A program made the translations under genes and the position numbers. The notes under the pieces are model-generated. The model was not told where the DNA came from, ran no database searches, and saw only the letters and a program-made list of their open reading frames with translations. A DNA stretch of 64,000 nt from Candidatus Wolframiiraptor sinensis. Its GTDB lineage: Archaea > Thermoproteota > Nitrososphaeria_A > Caldarchaeales > Wolframiiraptoraceae. How positions within the stretch are numbered: position 1 is the first letter of the stretch; each line of letters begins with the position of its first letter. Shown piece by piece: positions 7,938 through 17,021 of this stretch. The stretch is taken from the NCBI GenBank assembly GCA_023268255.1, contig JALNJX010000001.1:62001-126000 (forward strand). The letters are read 5' to 3'.

Positions 7938-8829
7938 GTCAAATATATTAAGCCAAAACTATAATACCTTTTCGCTTACTAAGCTATGCTCTGGTCACGT
8001 TCTTTCTAGAATGTTGTGATGAAATAAGAATAATGTGCCGCGAATATACTTCTAACTCTACCTACTTTGAGGCAGAGTCAATCTTGCTTTTACTAACACA
8101 TGTTGCCCACATCTCACATACCCATGGCTCTATTTATTATCTCATCACGCATCTTCCAATTGTTAATCGTTATGAAGTTGCATGATTCCTTCAAATTTCT
8201 AAGGATATTTTGGAAAGAATTTTAAGTAACCCGGTTGATAAGTGTTATCAAATTCTTTACTAAAGTTTTAGCTCATCTAGAACTCTTTAGCGATCTCTTA
8301 ATTCCAGCCAACTTACCCACCTTTATCTATGAATAGATGAAGAGTTTACCCATCAATTCATTCCTTCCATAAGGATTCTCAAATAAATCGAGTTCATTCA
8401 TCGTATCCTGTTTCCAACGATTAATGTCGCCAGCGCCATCGCCAGCCGTGCGTAAGTAGTATTTCTCAGGCTCAACGGAATCAGTAGCATCTCTGATATA
8501 GTTAATATTTGTTCATTTTCTTCGCTGCAAGGAAAACGTTCTAGGCTTTCTTTCAATCTACGGAAGCCTATCTCCTCCAACATAAGAATATGAAAACTGT
8601 AAAATCTTGCTGAAGATGTTTATGAGAAGGAGACGCTGTCAATATCATATAGTCTAAAGAATCCAGAGTATTCATTACGTCATAAACACTCAAGCATTTC
8701 GAGATTAAGTATTTTGATGAAGGGTAAGAGGGTCTCCTCAAAAGGAGGTTTGGTTTTATAGCTTTATTTACCTTTTTTTGGGAAACTTTAGCGGTTATGG
8801 TGGTTATTAGGAGGGGGTCATAAATAAAT
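7938..8829. other. AT-rich gene-poor segment upstream of rpoB
   Basis: About 0.9 kb with no convincing gene. A 61-codon minus-strand frame (8583-8398) has no recognisable features. A run of seven T at 8773-8779 could act as an archaeal U-tract terminator shielding rpoB from upstream plus-strand transcription. No repeats, tRNA or attachment site could be seen by eye. It looks like degraded mobile-element DNA, which is an inference from composition and position only. Confidence 0.4.
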
Positions 8830-8958
8830 GTGAGGCTGATTAAAATTATAGCAAAGCTTAAAGCCAGGGGCTGGAGAAAGGGGGTTAGGGAAGTGGTAAT
8901 CTCGAGTATAATATTTATGGAGAAAAGCTTGGAGCCTGGAGGGATGTTGGATGCTTAA
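8830..8958 (+). CDS. Possible 42-residue ORF overlapping the rpoB start
   Basis: A GTG at 8830 opens a 42-codon frame that ends 8 nt inside rpoB (TAA 8956-8958). The peptide is basic at its start (RLIKIIAKLKARGWRKGVRE) and otherwise unremarkable. GGAGGGGG lies about 14 nt upstream, further than usual. The rpoB TATA box lies inside this frame, so it would need its own promoter. It may be chance; it is listed only because of the overlap. Confidence 0.15.
   Translation: MRLIKIIAKLKARGWRKGVREVVISSIIFMEKSLEPGGMLDA
8907..8917 (+). promoter_or_regulatory. TATA box for rpoB
   Basis: TATAATATTTA lies about 35-45 nt before the rpoB ATG, leaving a leader of roughly 10-15 nt that contains GGAGGG as the ribosome-binding site. 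This promoter matters because the usual upstream partner, rpoH, is 4.3 kb away. Confidence 0.55.
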
Positions 8959-11900
8959 GCAAGTTGAGTTTACCCAGGAGGACTTATGGAGCGTAATTCG
9001 CGCATACCTAGAGGATGAGGGGCTGGTACAGCATCATCTAAAATCCTATAATTGGTTCATTAAGGAGGGCTTGAACGAGCTGATAAAATCTCTCGGAGAT
9101 CTGGAGATTCAGACGAAATATGGCACGCTGGTGCTTAAGATGAGGAATCCCGAGGTCGGAAAGCCGATCTTCGAAGAGGTCGATGGGACGGTTAGGGAGA
9201 ATGTAACTCCCATGGAGTGCAGGCTTCGAAATCTCACCTACGCCGCGCCGCTGTACGTTGAGATGATGCTTTACTTGGATGGCAAGCCTGTTACCCCGAA
9301 GCCGGAGAAGGTTAAGGTGGGCATAATCCCGATAATGGTGAAGTCCGACATCTGCCCGCTCTCCAAGATGAGCGATGAGGAGCTGATGGAGATAGGCGAG
9401 GATCCGAAGGATCCCGGAGGATACTTCATAATAAATGGATCAGAACGAGTCATAGTCGCGATAGAGGATCTAACACCAAACAGGATCCTAGTTACCGAGA
9501 GGGAGACAGATAGCGGGCAATTGAGCGCGATCGTCATCTCGGTTGCTCACGGCAGGCAGGCGAGGACCGAGGTGACATATAAGCCGGGCGGCCCGGTCAA
9601 GGTCTTCTTCTCCAGGATCTATAAGGGTATACCGGCGATAATACTGCTCAGAGCGCTTGGGATGACGAATGACCGGGAGATTCTCAGTATGATATCCAGG
9701 TTGGAGGAGGTTCGAGATCTCCTCCAGCCCTCATTCGAGGAGGCAGCAGGCATAGACACGGAACAGGAGGCCCTCAGATATATTGGTAATAGGATAGCCT
9801 TCGGCTACGCGGAGGAATATAGGATTCAGCGCGCAGAGCAGCTCATAGATAGCGTTCTCCTACCGCATATTGGCACGAATAAGGCAGCGAGGTACCAGAA
9901 GGCGATTTTCCTTTGCGAGATGATAGGTAGGCTCTTGGAAACCAGCATCGGGATCCGGAAGCTCACGGATCGAGACCATTACGCTAATAAGAGGCTTAAG
10001 CTCGCTGGCCCACTCCTAATGGAGCTCTACAGGATGGCTTTCATGAAGCTCCTGAGGGACATAAGATACCAGATCGAGCGGGCGGCGGCCTCCAGATACC
10101 CGATAAAGATCTCCACATTCGTGAGGCCCGGCATAATAACGGACTTCGTGAAGCATGCTCTGGCAACGGGAAACTGGCCCGGGGGAAGAGTAGGGGTAAC
10201 ACAGCTGCTAAACAGGACGAATCACCTCGCGACCATAAGCCATTTGCGCAGAGTCCAGTCTCCCCTCAGCAGGAGCCAGCCGCACTTTGAGGCGAGAGAT
10301 CTTCATGGAACTCATTGGGGGAGGATATGTCCGGCCGAGACTCCTGAGGGAAGCAACTGCGGCCTCGTCAAGAACCTCGCCCTCATGGCCGAGATAACGC
10401 ATCCCATGAGGAAGCGCGAGCTCCTCGAGAAGCTATACTCGCTCGGCGTCATACCGCTCTCCGAGGCTATAACGAGAAAAAGAACATACCCAACGAAGGT
10501 CTTCGTGGACGGCCTCCTAATAGGCTATCATGCTGATGGCGCGAAGCTCGTGAAATCGGTGAGGGAGTTGAGGCGGAGGGGCGAGATAAGTCATCTTGTG
10601 AACGTCACGCTATACGAATACCCACACTTAACGGAGGTTTGGATAAATACTGATGAGGGCCGCGTGAGAAGGCCACTCATAATCGTCGAGAATGGTAGGC
10701 CTTTACTGACCGCAGAGCACATTAAGGGATTGAAGGAGGGCACGCTGAGATTCAGAGATCTGGTCTCGATGGGGATCATAGAGTTCTTGGACGCGGAGGA
10801 GGAAGAGAATGCGATGGTCGCGCTCCGGCCTGAGGAACTGTCTGAGGAGCACACCCACCTCGAGATATGCCCATACACGATACTGGGCGCTGTCGTCTCG
10901 ATAATCCCCTATGCCGAGCACAATCAGTCTCCGAGAAACATCTATGAGGGCGCCATGGGCAAGCAGGCGCTCGGAGTATACGCGATAAACAATCATCTCA
11001 GAGTGGACTCCAGGTCCCACATCCTCGTCTATCCCCAAAAGCCCATAGTCATAACGAAAGCGATGGAGCTTCTGGACGTGTACACTAGGCCCATAGGTCA
11101 GAACATGGTCGTTGCGATCCTGACAGGGCAGGGATACAACATGGAGGACGCGGTCGTCCTCAACAAGTCGGCAGTCGAGAGGGGGCTAGCTCTCTCTCTA
11201 AGCTACAGGGTTTACGAGGTGGAGGCGAGAACCTACATAGGAGGGGAGAAAGACGTTATTAGGATACCGGAGCCGACTGTGAGGGGCTATAGGGGAGAGC
11301 ACGCTTACAGGGTTTTGGACGCAGATGGCCTAGCGTACGTCGAGGCAGATGTGACGGGCGGCATGGTGATAGTCGGAGTCCAGAGCCCACCCAGATTCCT
11401 AGAAGAATATCAGCGCGCGCCAGCCAGGGAGCTCGTCTGGAGAGATGCCTCCGAAACCGTTAGACCATCCGAAGCCGGCGTCGTCGACACAATATTCATA
11501 ACGAAGAACGAGGAGGGCAATAAGCTGATCAAGGCTAAGGTCAGGTCTTTCTGCGTCGCGGAGATAGGCGACAAGTTCGCGTCAAGGCATGGGCAGAAGG
11601 GAGTTGTCGGGATGGTCCTGCCCCAGGAAGATATGCCTTACACTGCGAGCGGCATAGTGCCCGACTTGATAATCAACCCGCACGCCTTCCCGAGCAGGAT
11701 GACTATAGGCCAGCTTCTCGAGAGCATTGCTGGAAAGGTCGGAGCATTAAAGGGAGAATTCATCGATGGAACACCATTCATGGGCAAGCCGATAGATGAG
11801 CTCAGGAGAGAGCTAGAGGCGCTCGGATTCAAGAGCTCCGGCAAGGAGGTGATGTATGACGGCTTAACCGGGAAGAGGTATGAGGCCGAGATATTCATAG

Positions 11901-12304
11901 GAATTGTCTACTACCAGAAGCTCCATCACCTCGTTAGGGATAAGATTCACGCGAGGGCCAGGGGCCGGGTCCAGATGTTGACAAGACAGCCCACCGAGGG
12001 CCGGAGCAGGGGAGGAGGGCTCAAGTTCGGGGAGATGGAGAGAGACTGCCTGATAGCTCACGGCGCGAGCTTCCTCCTGCTCGACAGGCTACTCGAGCAG
12101 AGCGACAAGCATACGGCATACTTCTGCAAAATCTGTGGGCTCCCGGCCTACCACGACCTGAAGCAAGAGCGCTTCATATGCCCGGTTCACGGGAAGGATG
12201 CTGACATCTCGGTCGTAACCCTGCCATACGCGTTCTACCTCCTCTTGGAGGAGATGATGAGCATGTGCATCCATCCCAAGCTCCTATTCGGGGAGGAGGT
12301 GTGA
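8951..12304 (+). CDS. rpoB: DNA-directed RNA polymerase subunit B (unsplit)
   Basis: The 1117-residue protein is a full-length B subunit; many euryarchaea split it into B' and B'', this lineage does not. Recognisable blocks are the ETPEGSNCGLVKNLAL fork region (about residue 460), GQNMVVAILTGQGYNMEDA (about 715), GDKFASRHGQKGVVG (about 872, the hybrid-binding and catalytic region) and a C-terminal zinc ribbon with CKICGLPAYHD and CPVHG (about 1058-1080). It forms one side of the active-site cleft. ATG 8951 is preceded by GGAGGG. The gene heads the rpoB-rpoA-rpl30e-nusA run, whose members are directly abutting or closely spaced. Confidence 0.97.
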   Translation: MLKQVEFTQEDLWSVIRAYLEDEGLVQHHLKSYNWFIKEGLNELIKSLGDLEIQTKYGTLVLKMRNPEVGKPIFEEVDGTVRENVTPMECRLRNLTYAAPLYVEMMLYLDGKPVTPKPEKVKVGIIPIMVKSDICPLSKMSDEELMEIGEDPKDPGGYFIINGSERVIVAIEDLTPNRILVTERETDSGQLSAIVISVAHGRQARTEVTYKPGGPVKVFFSRIYKGIPAIILLRALGMTNDREILSMISRLEEVRDLLQPSFEEAAGIDTEQEALRYIGNRIAFGYAEEYRIQRAEQLIDSVLLPHIGTNKAARYQKAIFLCEMIGRLLETSIGIRKLTDRDHYANKRLKLAGPLLMELYRMAFMKLLRDIRYQIERAAASRYPIKISTFVRPGIITDFVKHALATGNWPGGRVGVTQLLNRTNHLATISHLRRVQSPLSRSQPHFEARDLHGTHWGRICPAETPEGSNCGLVKNLALMAEITHPMRKRELLEKLYSLGVIPLSEAITRKRTYPTKVFVDGLLIGYHADGAKLVKSVRELRRRGEISHLVNVTLYEYPHLTEVWINTDEGRVRRPLIIVENGRPLLTAEHIKGLKEGTLRFRDLVSMGIIEFLDAEEEENAMVALRPEELSEEHTHLEICPYTILGAVVSIIPYAEHNQSPRNIYEGAMGKQALGVYAINNHLRVDSRSHILVYPQKPIVITKAMELLDVYTRPIGQNMVVAILTGQGYNMEDAVVLNKSAVERGLALSLSYRVYEVEARTYIGGEKDVIRIPEPTVRGYRGEHAYRVLDADGLAYVEADVTGGMVIVGVQSPPRFLEEYQRAPARELVWRDASETVRPSEAGVVDTIFITKNEEGNKLIKAKVRSFCVAEIGDKFASRHGQKGVVGMVLPQEDMPYTASGIVPDLIINPHAFPSRMTIGQLLESIAGKVGALKGEFIDGTPFMGKPIDELRRELEALGFKSSGKEVMYDGLTGKRYEAEIFIGIVYYQKLHHLVRDKIHARARGRVQMLTRQPTEGRSRGGGLKFGEMERDCLIAHGASFLLLDRLLEQSDKHTAYFCKICGLPAYHDLKQERFICPVHGKDADISVVTLPYAFYLLLEEMMSMCIHPKLLFGEEV

Positions 12305-12309
12305 GCTGG

Positions 12310-15300
12310 ATGGCGGCATCGCTCGAGACGCTTATCGGCGTTAAGTTCGGCATCCTGAGCCCCGAGATGATAAGGAAGATGTCGGTCGCCGAGATCTCGA
12401 ACCCCGACACCTATGACGAGGATGGCATGCCCATTCCGACGGGAGTCATGGATCCGAGGCTGGGAACGCTTGAGCCAGGCCAGCGATGTAAGACCTGCGG
12501 AAACACGTACCTCGGATGCCCCGGCCACTTCGGCCACATAGAGCTGCCGGTCCCGGTAATCCACGTAGGCTTCGTGAAGCACATACATCTTCTCCTTAGA
12601 GCTACCTGCCGATCGTGTGGAAGGCTTCGAATACCAGAGAGCGAGATGGAGAAGCTCAGGGAGGAGCTCGAGGAGCTGAGGAAGCTTGGAAAAGTCCCAG
12701 AGGAATTCTACTATAGGGTGGCACAGAGGGCAATATCAAATCAGACATGCCCATACTGCGATGAGAAGCAGTATCGGATAGAGCTCGAGAAGCCCGTAAC
12801 ATTCATAGAGGTCATGAACTCTGAGAGGAGGAGATTAACGCCTCAAATGGTTAGGGCGAGGCTCGAGAGGATCCGAGATGATGATCTAAGGCTTCTGGGC
12901 TTCGACCCAGAGGTGGCTAGGCCCGAGTGGATGGTTCTAACAGTGCTCCCGGTTCCACCGGTCTACGTGAGGCCGTCAATAACCCTCGAGTCGGGATTCA
13001 GGTCCGAGGACGACCTAACCCACAAGCTCGTCGACATACTCAGGGTGGTTCAGAGGCTCAGGGAGAACATTAACGCCGGCTCGCCATCTCCAGTAATAGC
13101 TGAGCTAGCGGACCTCCTCCAATATCACGTGACGACCTACATCAATAACGAGGCTCCGGGGATAGCTCCGGCGACGCATAGGAGTGGGAGGCCCCTCAAG
13201 ACCCTGGTTCAGAGGCTGAAGGGCAAGGAAGGGAGGTTCAGGCTGAATCTGAGCGGTAAGAGGGTGGACTTCTCCGCGAGAACGGTCATATCGCCGGATC
13301 CGAATATCAGCATAAATGAGGTCGGGGTTCCGCTGGAGGTCGCGATGCAGCTCACGGTGCCGGAGAAGGTCACGGAGTGGAATATCGAGAGGCTCAGGCA
13401 GCTCGTGAGAAATGGGCCGAATAAGTATCCCGGAGCGAAATACGTGATAAGGCCGGATGGGAGGAGGATCAGGCTCTCCTACGTCCAGGATCTGGAGGAG
13501 GTGGCGAATGCTCTCGCGCCCGGCTTCATAGTTGAGAGGCACTTGATGGACGGGGATATAGTTCTCTTCAACAGGCAGCCGAGCCTCCACAGGATATCCA
13601 TCATGGCTCACGTCGTCAAGGTCCTGCCATATAAGACGTTCAGGCTGAACCTCTGCGTCTGCACGCCCTACAACGCCGACTTCGATGGGGATGAGATGAA
13701 TCTCCATGTGCCGCAGAGCGAGGAGGCCCAGACTGAGGCCAGAATACTCCTCTTGGTGCAGAACAACGTGCTGTCCCCGCGCTATGGTGCGCCGATAATC
13801 GGGGCGATAAGGGACTTTCTCACGGCAGCATACCTCCTCACCCGCGACGACACCTACCTGACTAAGAAGGAGATGTCCTACCTGCTGGCGGCGATAGGGT
13901 ATGATGGCGAGCTCCCGGAGCCGGAGATAAAGGAGCCTGAGCCGAGGTGGAGCGGCAAGCAGCTCTTCAGCCTGCTCCTTCCAAGAGGCTTCAATCACAG
14001 GTTCAAGGCGGCATTCTCGCCGGAGATAGAGGTCGTGATAGAGAACGGGAAGCTGGTAAGGGGTGTAATAGACAAGAGCGCGATAGGCGTTGAGAAGGCA
14101 AACAGCATCCTCCACAGGCTGATGGTCGAGTACGGCCCGGACGCGACGAAGGAGTTCATGGATAAGCTCGTCAAGCTCCTCAATACATACCTCAACATAA
14201 GGGGATTCAGCTTCGGCGTGGATGATCTCGAGATACCGAAGGAGGCCCGCGACGAGCTCGAGAAGATATTCGAGAAGATGAATAAGCTTTTTGAGAAGCT
14301 TAAAGCCGACTACGAGAAGGGCAGGATAGAGGTTAGGCCTGGAGAGACGCCTGAGCAGGCATTCGAGTCGAACATACTGCAGCTGGTCTCCGAGACCAGA
14401 GAGGAAGCCGGGAAGATAGCGAGAAAATACATCTCGAAGGATAGCTCGGCGGTGATAATGGCGAGGACGGGCGCCAGGGGATCGCCGCTGAATATAGATC
14501 AGATGGTCGCGGTCGTCGGCCAGCAGGCCGTCAGAAGGGAGAGGATCAAGAGAGGATTCACGGATAGGGTCCTAACATTCTTCAAACCGGGAGATGTCTC
14601 GCCGAAGGCCAGGGGATTCGTCTACGCCTCATTCACTAAGGGCCTCGACCCGATAGAGTTCTTCTTCCACATGGCAGGCGGAAGAGATGGTCTCGTGGAT
14701 ACAGCAGTGAGAACGCAGCAGAGCGGATACATGCAGAGGAGGCTCATAAATGCCTTGGAGGCGCTCTACATCGAGTATGATGGAAGCGTTAGGAGCATGG
14801 ACGATGGGAGGATAGTCCAGTTCCTGTACGGCGAGGATGGAATAGACCCGATGAAAAGCTATCATGGAGAAGCGGTGAACGTGGATATCCTAATCAATAG
14901 GCTCGGAATCTCCGCGGCGAGCACACCTGCCTCCGAATCGGATTTAATGAGGCTCGCAAAGCAGTATGAGGGAAAGATGCCTCCAAAAGTGATAGAGACG
15001 CTCGTGAGGGAGGCTTCTGGGCGCGGCCTATCCGCAGGTGACGCCGAGCTGCTCTTCAAGGAAGCATACAGAGAGTACTTGAGGAACAGGATAGAGCCCG
15101 GCGAGGCGATAGGGATAGTCACGGCGCAGTCAATAGGCGAGCCGAGCACTCAGCTCACCCTGAGGACATTCCACTTCGCCGGAGTGCATGAGGCATCAAT
15201 CCTGAGGGGGCTGCCGAGGCTGATAGAGATAGTGGATGCTAGGAGAACGCCATCAACGCCGATGATGAGGATACCGCTGGTCAAAGAGATAGCCCAGGAT

Positions 15301-16134
15301 ATTAGGGAGGCTCAGCGGATAGCCAAGCAGATCAAGTGCACTTATCTCGAGGACATAACCTCGAACGTCGGCCTTGATCTCCGGAGGAACGCGGTTATAA
15401 TAGTCCTCGATGAGGCCGCAATGAGGGATGAAGGCGTATCCGTGAAGGATATAGATCAAGCCCTGAAGTCGCTCAAGCTAAACTTCGAGAGATCCGAGAA
15501 GACCATAACGGTCTACGCCGATGAGAAGGAGAAAGACTTGGAGAAGCTGAAGACGCGGCTGATGTCCATCAAGGTCAAAGGCATAGAGAGGATCATGAAG
15601 GCGATAGTAAGGTATGAAGATGGAGAGTACGTCATCTTGACTGAGGGATCAAACCTCAAGAAGGTGATGCAGATTCCAGGAGTCGATTATAGGCGGGTTT
15701 GGACGAACAATATAAGGGAGATAGCCTCTGTGCTGGGAATAGAGGCTGCTAGGACAGCTATAGTCAGGGAGCTGAAGCACGTGCTCGATGAGCAGGGCCT
15801 CGACGTGGATATACGCCACCTCATGATAGTGGCGGACATGATGACGATAAGCGGATCGGTCAAGCAAATTGGGAGGCACGGCGTCGTCAGGCTTAAGGAG
15901 AGCCCGCTGGCCAGGGCGGCATTCGAGATAAGCGTCCAGACGCTGATAGACGCGGCGGTGAGGGGTGAGATAGACAAGCTCAGGGGGAACGTCGAGAGGA
16001 TAATAGTCGGGAAGGAGGTCAAGGTTGGAACGGGAATAGTATCCCTGCTGATGAGCTATCCTGGCATCGCCGACGGATCGGGGTCGAGGAAGGCCGGTGA
16101 AGCTAAAATTGGGGGAGGCGGGGAGGGAGGCTAA
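12310..16134 (+). CDS. rpoA: DNA-directed RNA polymerase subunit A, single unsplit chain
   Basis: About 1274 residues unite what are A' (rpoA1) and A'' (rpoA2) in most archaea. The N-terminal zinc-binding clamp has CKTCGNTYLGCPGHFGH (about residue 60). The catalytic metal loop NADFDGDEMNLHVPQ is at about 455. The usual split region (about 860-910) runs on without a stop into EPGEAIGIVTAQSIGEPSTQ (about 928), the trigger-loop/bridge-helix-proximal part of A''. The start ATG 12310 lies 5 nt after the rpoB stop and 8 nt after GAGGTG; an in-frame GTG at 12301 is less likely. The C-terminal tail is Gly/Lys-rich. Confidence 0.96.
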   Translation: MAASLETLIGVKFGILSPEMIRKMSVAEISNPDTYDEDGMPIPTGVMDPRLGTLEPGQRCKTCGNTYLGCPGHFGHIELPVPVIHVGFVKHIHLLLRATCRSCGRLRIPESEMEKLREELEELRKLGKVPEEFYYRVAQRAISNQTCPYCDEKQYRIELEKPVTFIEVMNSERRRLTPQMVRARLERIRDDDLRLLGFDPEVARPEWMVLTVLPVPPVYVRPSITLESGFRSEDDLTHKLVDILRVVQRLRENINAGSPSPVIAELADLLQYHVTTYINNEAPGIAPATHRSGRPLKTLVQRLKGKEGRFRLNLSGKRVDFSARTVISPDPNISINEVGVPLEVAMQLTVPEKVTEWNIERLRQLVRNGPNKYPGAKYVIRPDGRRIRLSYVQDLEEVANALAPGFIVERHLMDGDIVLFNRQPSLHRISIMAHVVKVLPYKTFRLNLCVCTPYNADFDGDEMNLHVPQSEEAQTEARILLLVQNNVLSPRYGAPIIGAIRDFLTAAYLLTRDDTYLTKKEMSYLLAAIGYDGELPEPEIKEPEPRWSGKQLFSLLLPRGFNHRFKAAFSPEIEVVIENGKLVRGVIDKSAIGVEKANSILHRLMVEYGPDATKEFMDKLVKLLNTYLNIRGFSFGVDDLEIPKEARDELEKIFEKMNKLFEKLKADYEKGRIEVRPGETPEQAFESNILQLVSETREEAGKIARKYISKDSSAVIMARTGARGSPLNIDQMVAVVGQQAVRRERIKRGFTDRVLTFFKPGDVSPKARGFVYASFTKGLDPIEFFFHMAGGRDGLVDTAVRTQQSGYMQRRLINALEALYIEYDGSVRSMDDGRIVQFLYGEDGIDPMKSYHGEAVNVDILINRLGISAASTPASESDLMRLAKQYEGKMPPKVIETLVREASGRGLSAGDAELLFKEAYREYLRNRIEPGEAIGIVTAQSIGEPSTQLTLRTFHFAGVHEASILRGLPRLIEIVDARRTPSTPMMRIPLVKEIAQDIREAQRIAKQIKCTYLEDITSNVGLDLRRNAVIIVLDEAAMRDEGVSVKDIDQALKSLKLNFERSEKTITVYADEKEKDLEKLKTRLMSIKVKGIERIMKAIVRYEDGEYVILTEGSNLKKVMQIPGVDYRRVWTNNIREIASVLGIEAARTAIVRELKHVLDEQGLDVDIRHLMIVADMMTISGSVKQIGRHGVVRLKESPLARAAFEISVQTLIDAAVRGEIDKLRGNVERIIVGKEVKVGTGIVSLLMSYPGIADGSGSRKAGEAKIGGGGEGG

Positions 16135-16491
16135 ATGTCCAAGCAGGAGATACCGGCCACGGAGGTCAAGGATCTAAGAAGGCATCTAGAAGTAATTTTG
16201 AGAACCGGGAAGATGATCTTCGGGTTCAGGCAATCCCTGCTCTCGGTGCTACATAGAAAGTCAAAGCTGATAATTTTGGCGGGAAACTGCCCGCCGAACC
16301 TCGAACGAGAGATAGTTGTGGCATGCAAGATGACGGGGACGCCATACTTGAAGGTGAAGCTGCCTGGAAATGAGCTAGGGTATCTCGCTGGAAAGCCCTT
16401 CCCCGCGGCAGTCATCTCTGTAACGGATCTCGGAAGCTCAGCGATACTTGAGGAGCTCGCATTAAAAGCCGGGGAGGAGGTAATAACATAG
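16135..16491 (+). CDS. rpl30e: Ribosomal protein eL30
   Basis: The 118-residue protein has the L7Ae/L30e fold, with KMIFGFRQSLLSVLHRKSKLIILAGNCPP and a conserved hydrophobic end. It is a component of the large ribosomal subunit. The ATG follows the rpoA stop with no gap, and GGAGGGAGG lies just upstream inside the rpoA end, so translation is probably coupled. Placement between rpoA and nusA is the standard archaeal order. Confidence 0.93.
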   Translation: MSKQEIPATEVKDLRRHLEVILRTGKMIFGFRQSLLSVLHRKSKLIILAGNCPPNLEREIVVACKMTGTPYLKVKLPGNELGYLAGKPFPAAVISVTDLGSSAILEELALKAGEEVIT

Positions 16492-16524
16492 CTTCCCGGA
16501 GGGGATAAGAGGGGGGCTCGCGCG

Positions 16525-16959
16525 TTGAGCGAGGGGATAAAGCTGACGGAGAAGGAGATGCGCTACATCTCCCTCCTCGAGGCGGCCACGGGCGCGAACA
16601 TAATCGACTGCGTGGAGCATGGTGATATAGTGGTCTTCGTGATCGGAGAGGGAGAGCTTCAAAGAATCTTCTCCAGCAAAGAGTTCAGGATACAGGACTT
16701 CGCGAGGCTCATCAGGAGGAGGGTGAAGATGGTCGAGTACTCAAGCGATCCGGCGAAGTTCATCGAGAACGCCCTCCAGCCGGCGAAGCTCCTAGAGCCC
16801 GTTAGAATGGCGGAGAGGCCTGATGGAAGGAGGATAGCCGTCGCCTCCGTGGACCCCAAATATAAGGCCATGGCCATCGGAAAGGCCGGCAGAATGATCG
16901 AGCTCGTCCGCCTCCTAGCAAAGAGGCACCACAACGTGGATCACGTCATAATACGCTGA
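16525..16959 (+). CDS. nusA: NusA-like transcription factor with KH domains
   Basis: The 144-residue archaeal NusA is made only of two KH RNA-binding domains and lacks the N-terminal and acidic domains of bacterial NusA. The second KH has the GxxG-like loop in AIGKAGRMIELVRLLAKRHHN. In archaea it is proposed to act in transcription elongation or rRNA maturation. The only start consistent with the family is TTG 16525, 33 nt after rpl30e. The next gene in most archaea is rpsL (S12); here rpsL is displaced by 8 kb. Confidence 0.9.
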   Translation: MSEGIKLTEKEMRYISLLEAATGANIIDCVEHGDIVVFVIGEGELQRIFSSKEFRIQDFARLIRRRVKMVEYSSDPAKFIENALQPAKLLEPVRMAERPDGRRIAVASVDPKYKAMAIGKAGRMIELVRLLAKRHHNVDHVIIR

Positions 16960-17021
16960 GCAGCCTCTCCTCCAAGGAATATTCATTAGCTGGTTTTTCA
17001 GGCTGAAAGCCGGAGGGAGGT

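Noticed and set aside
8398-8583. 61-codon minus-strand frame in AT-rich DNA
   Set aside because: This length is expected by chance, and it has no domain and no promoter-like context.
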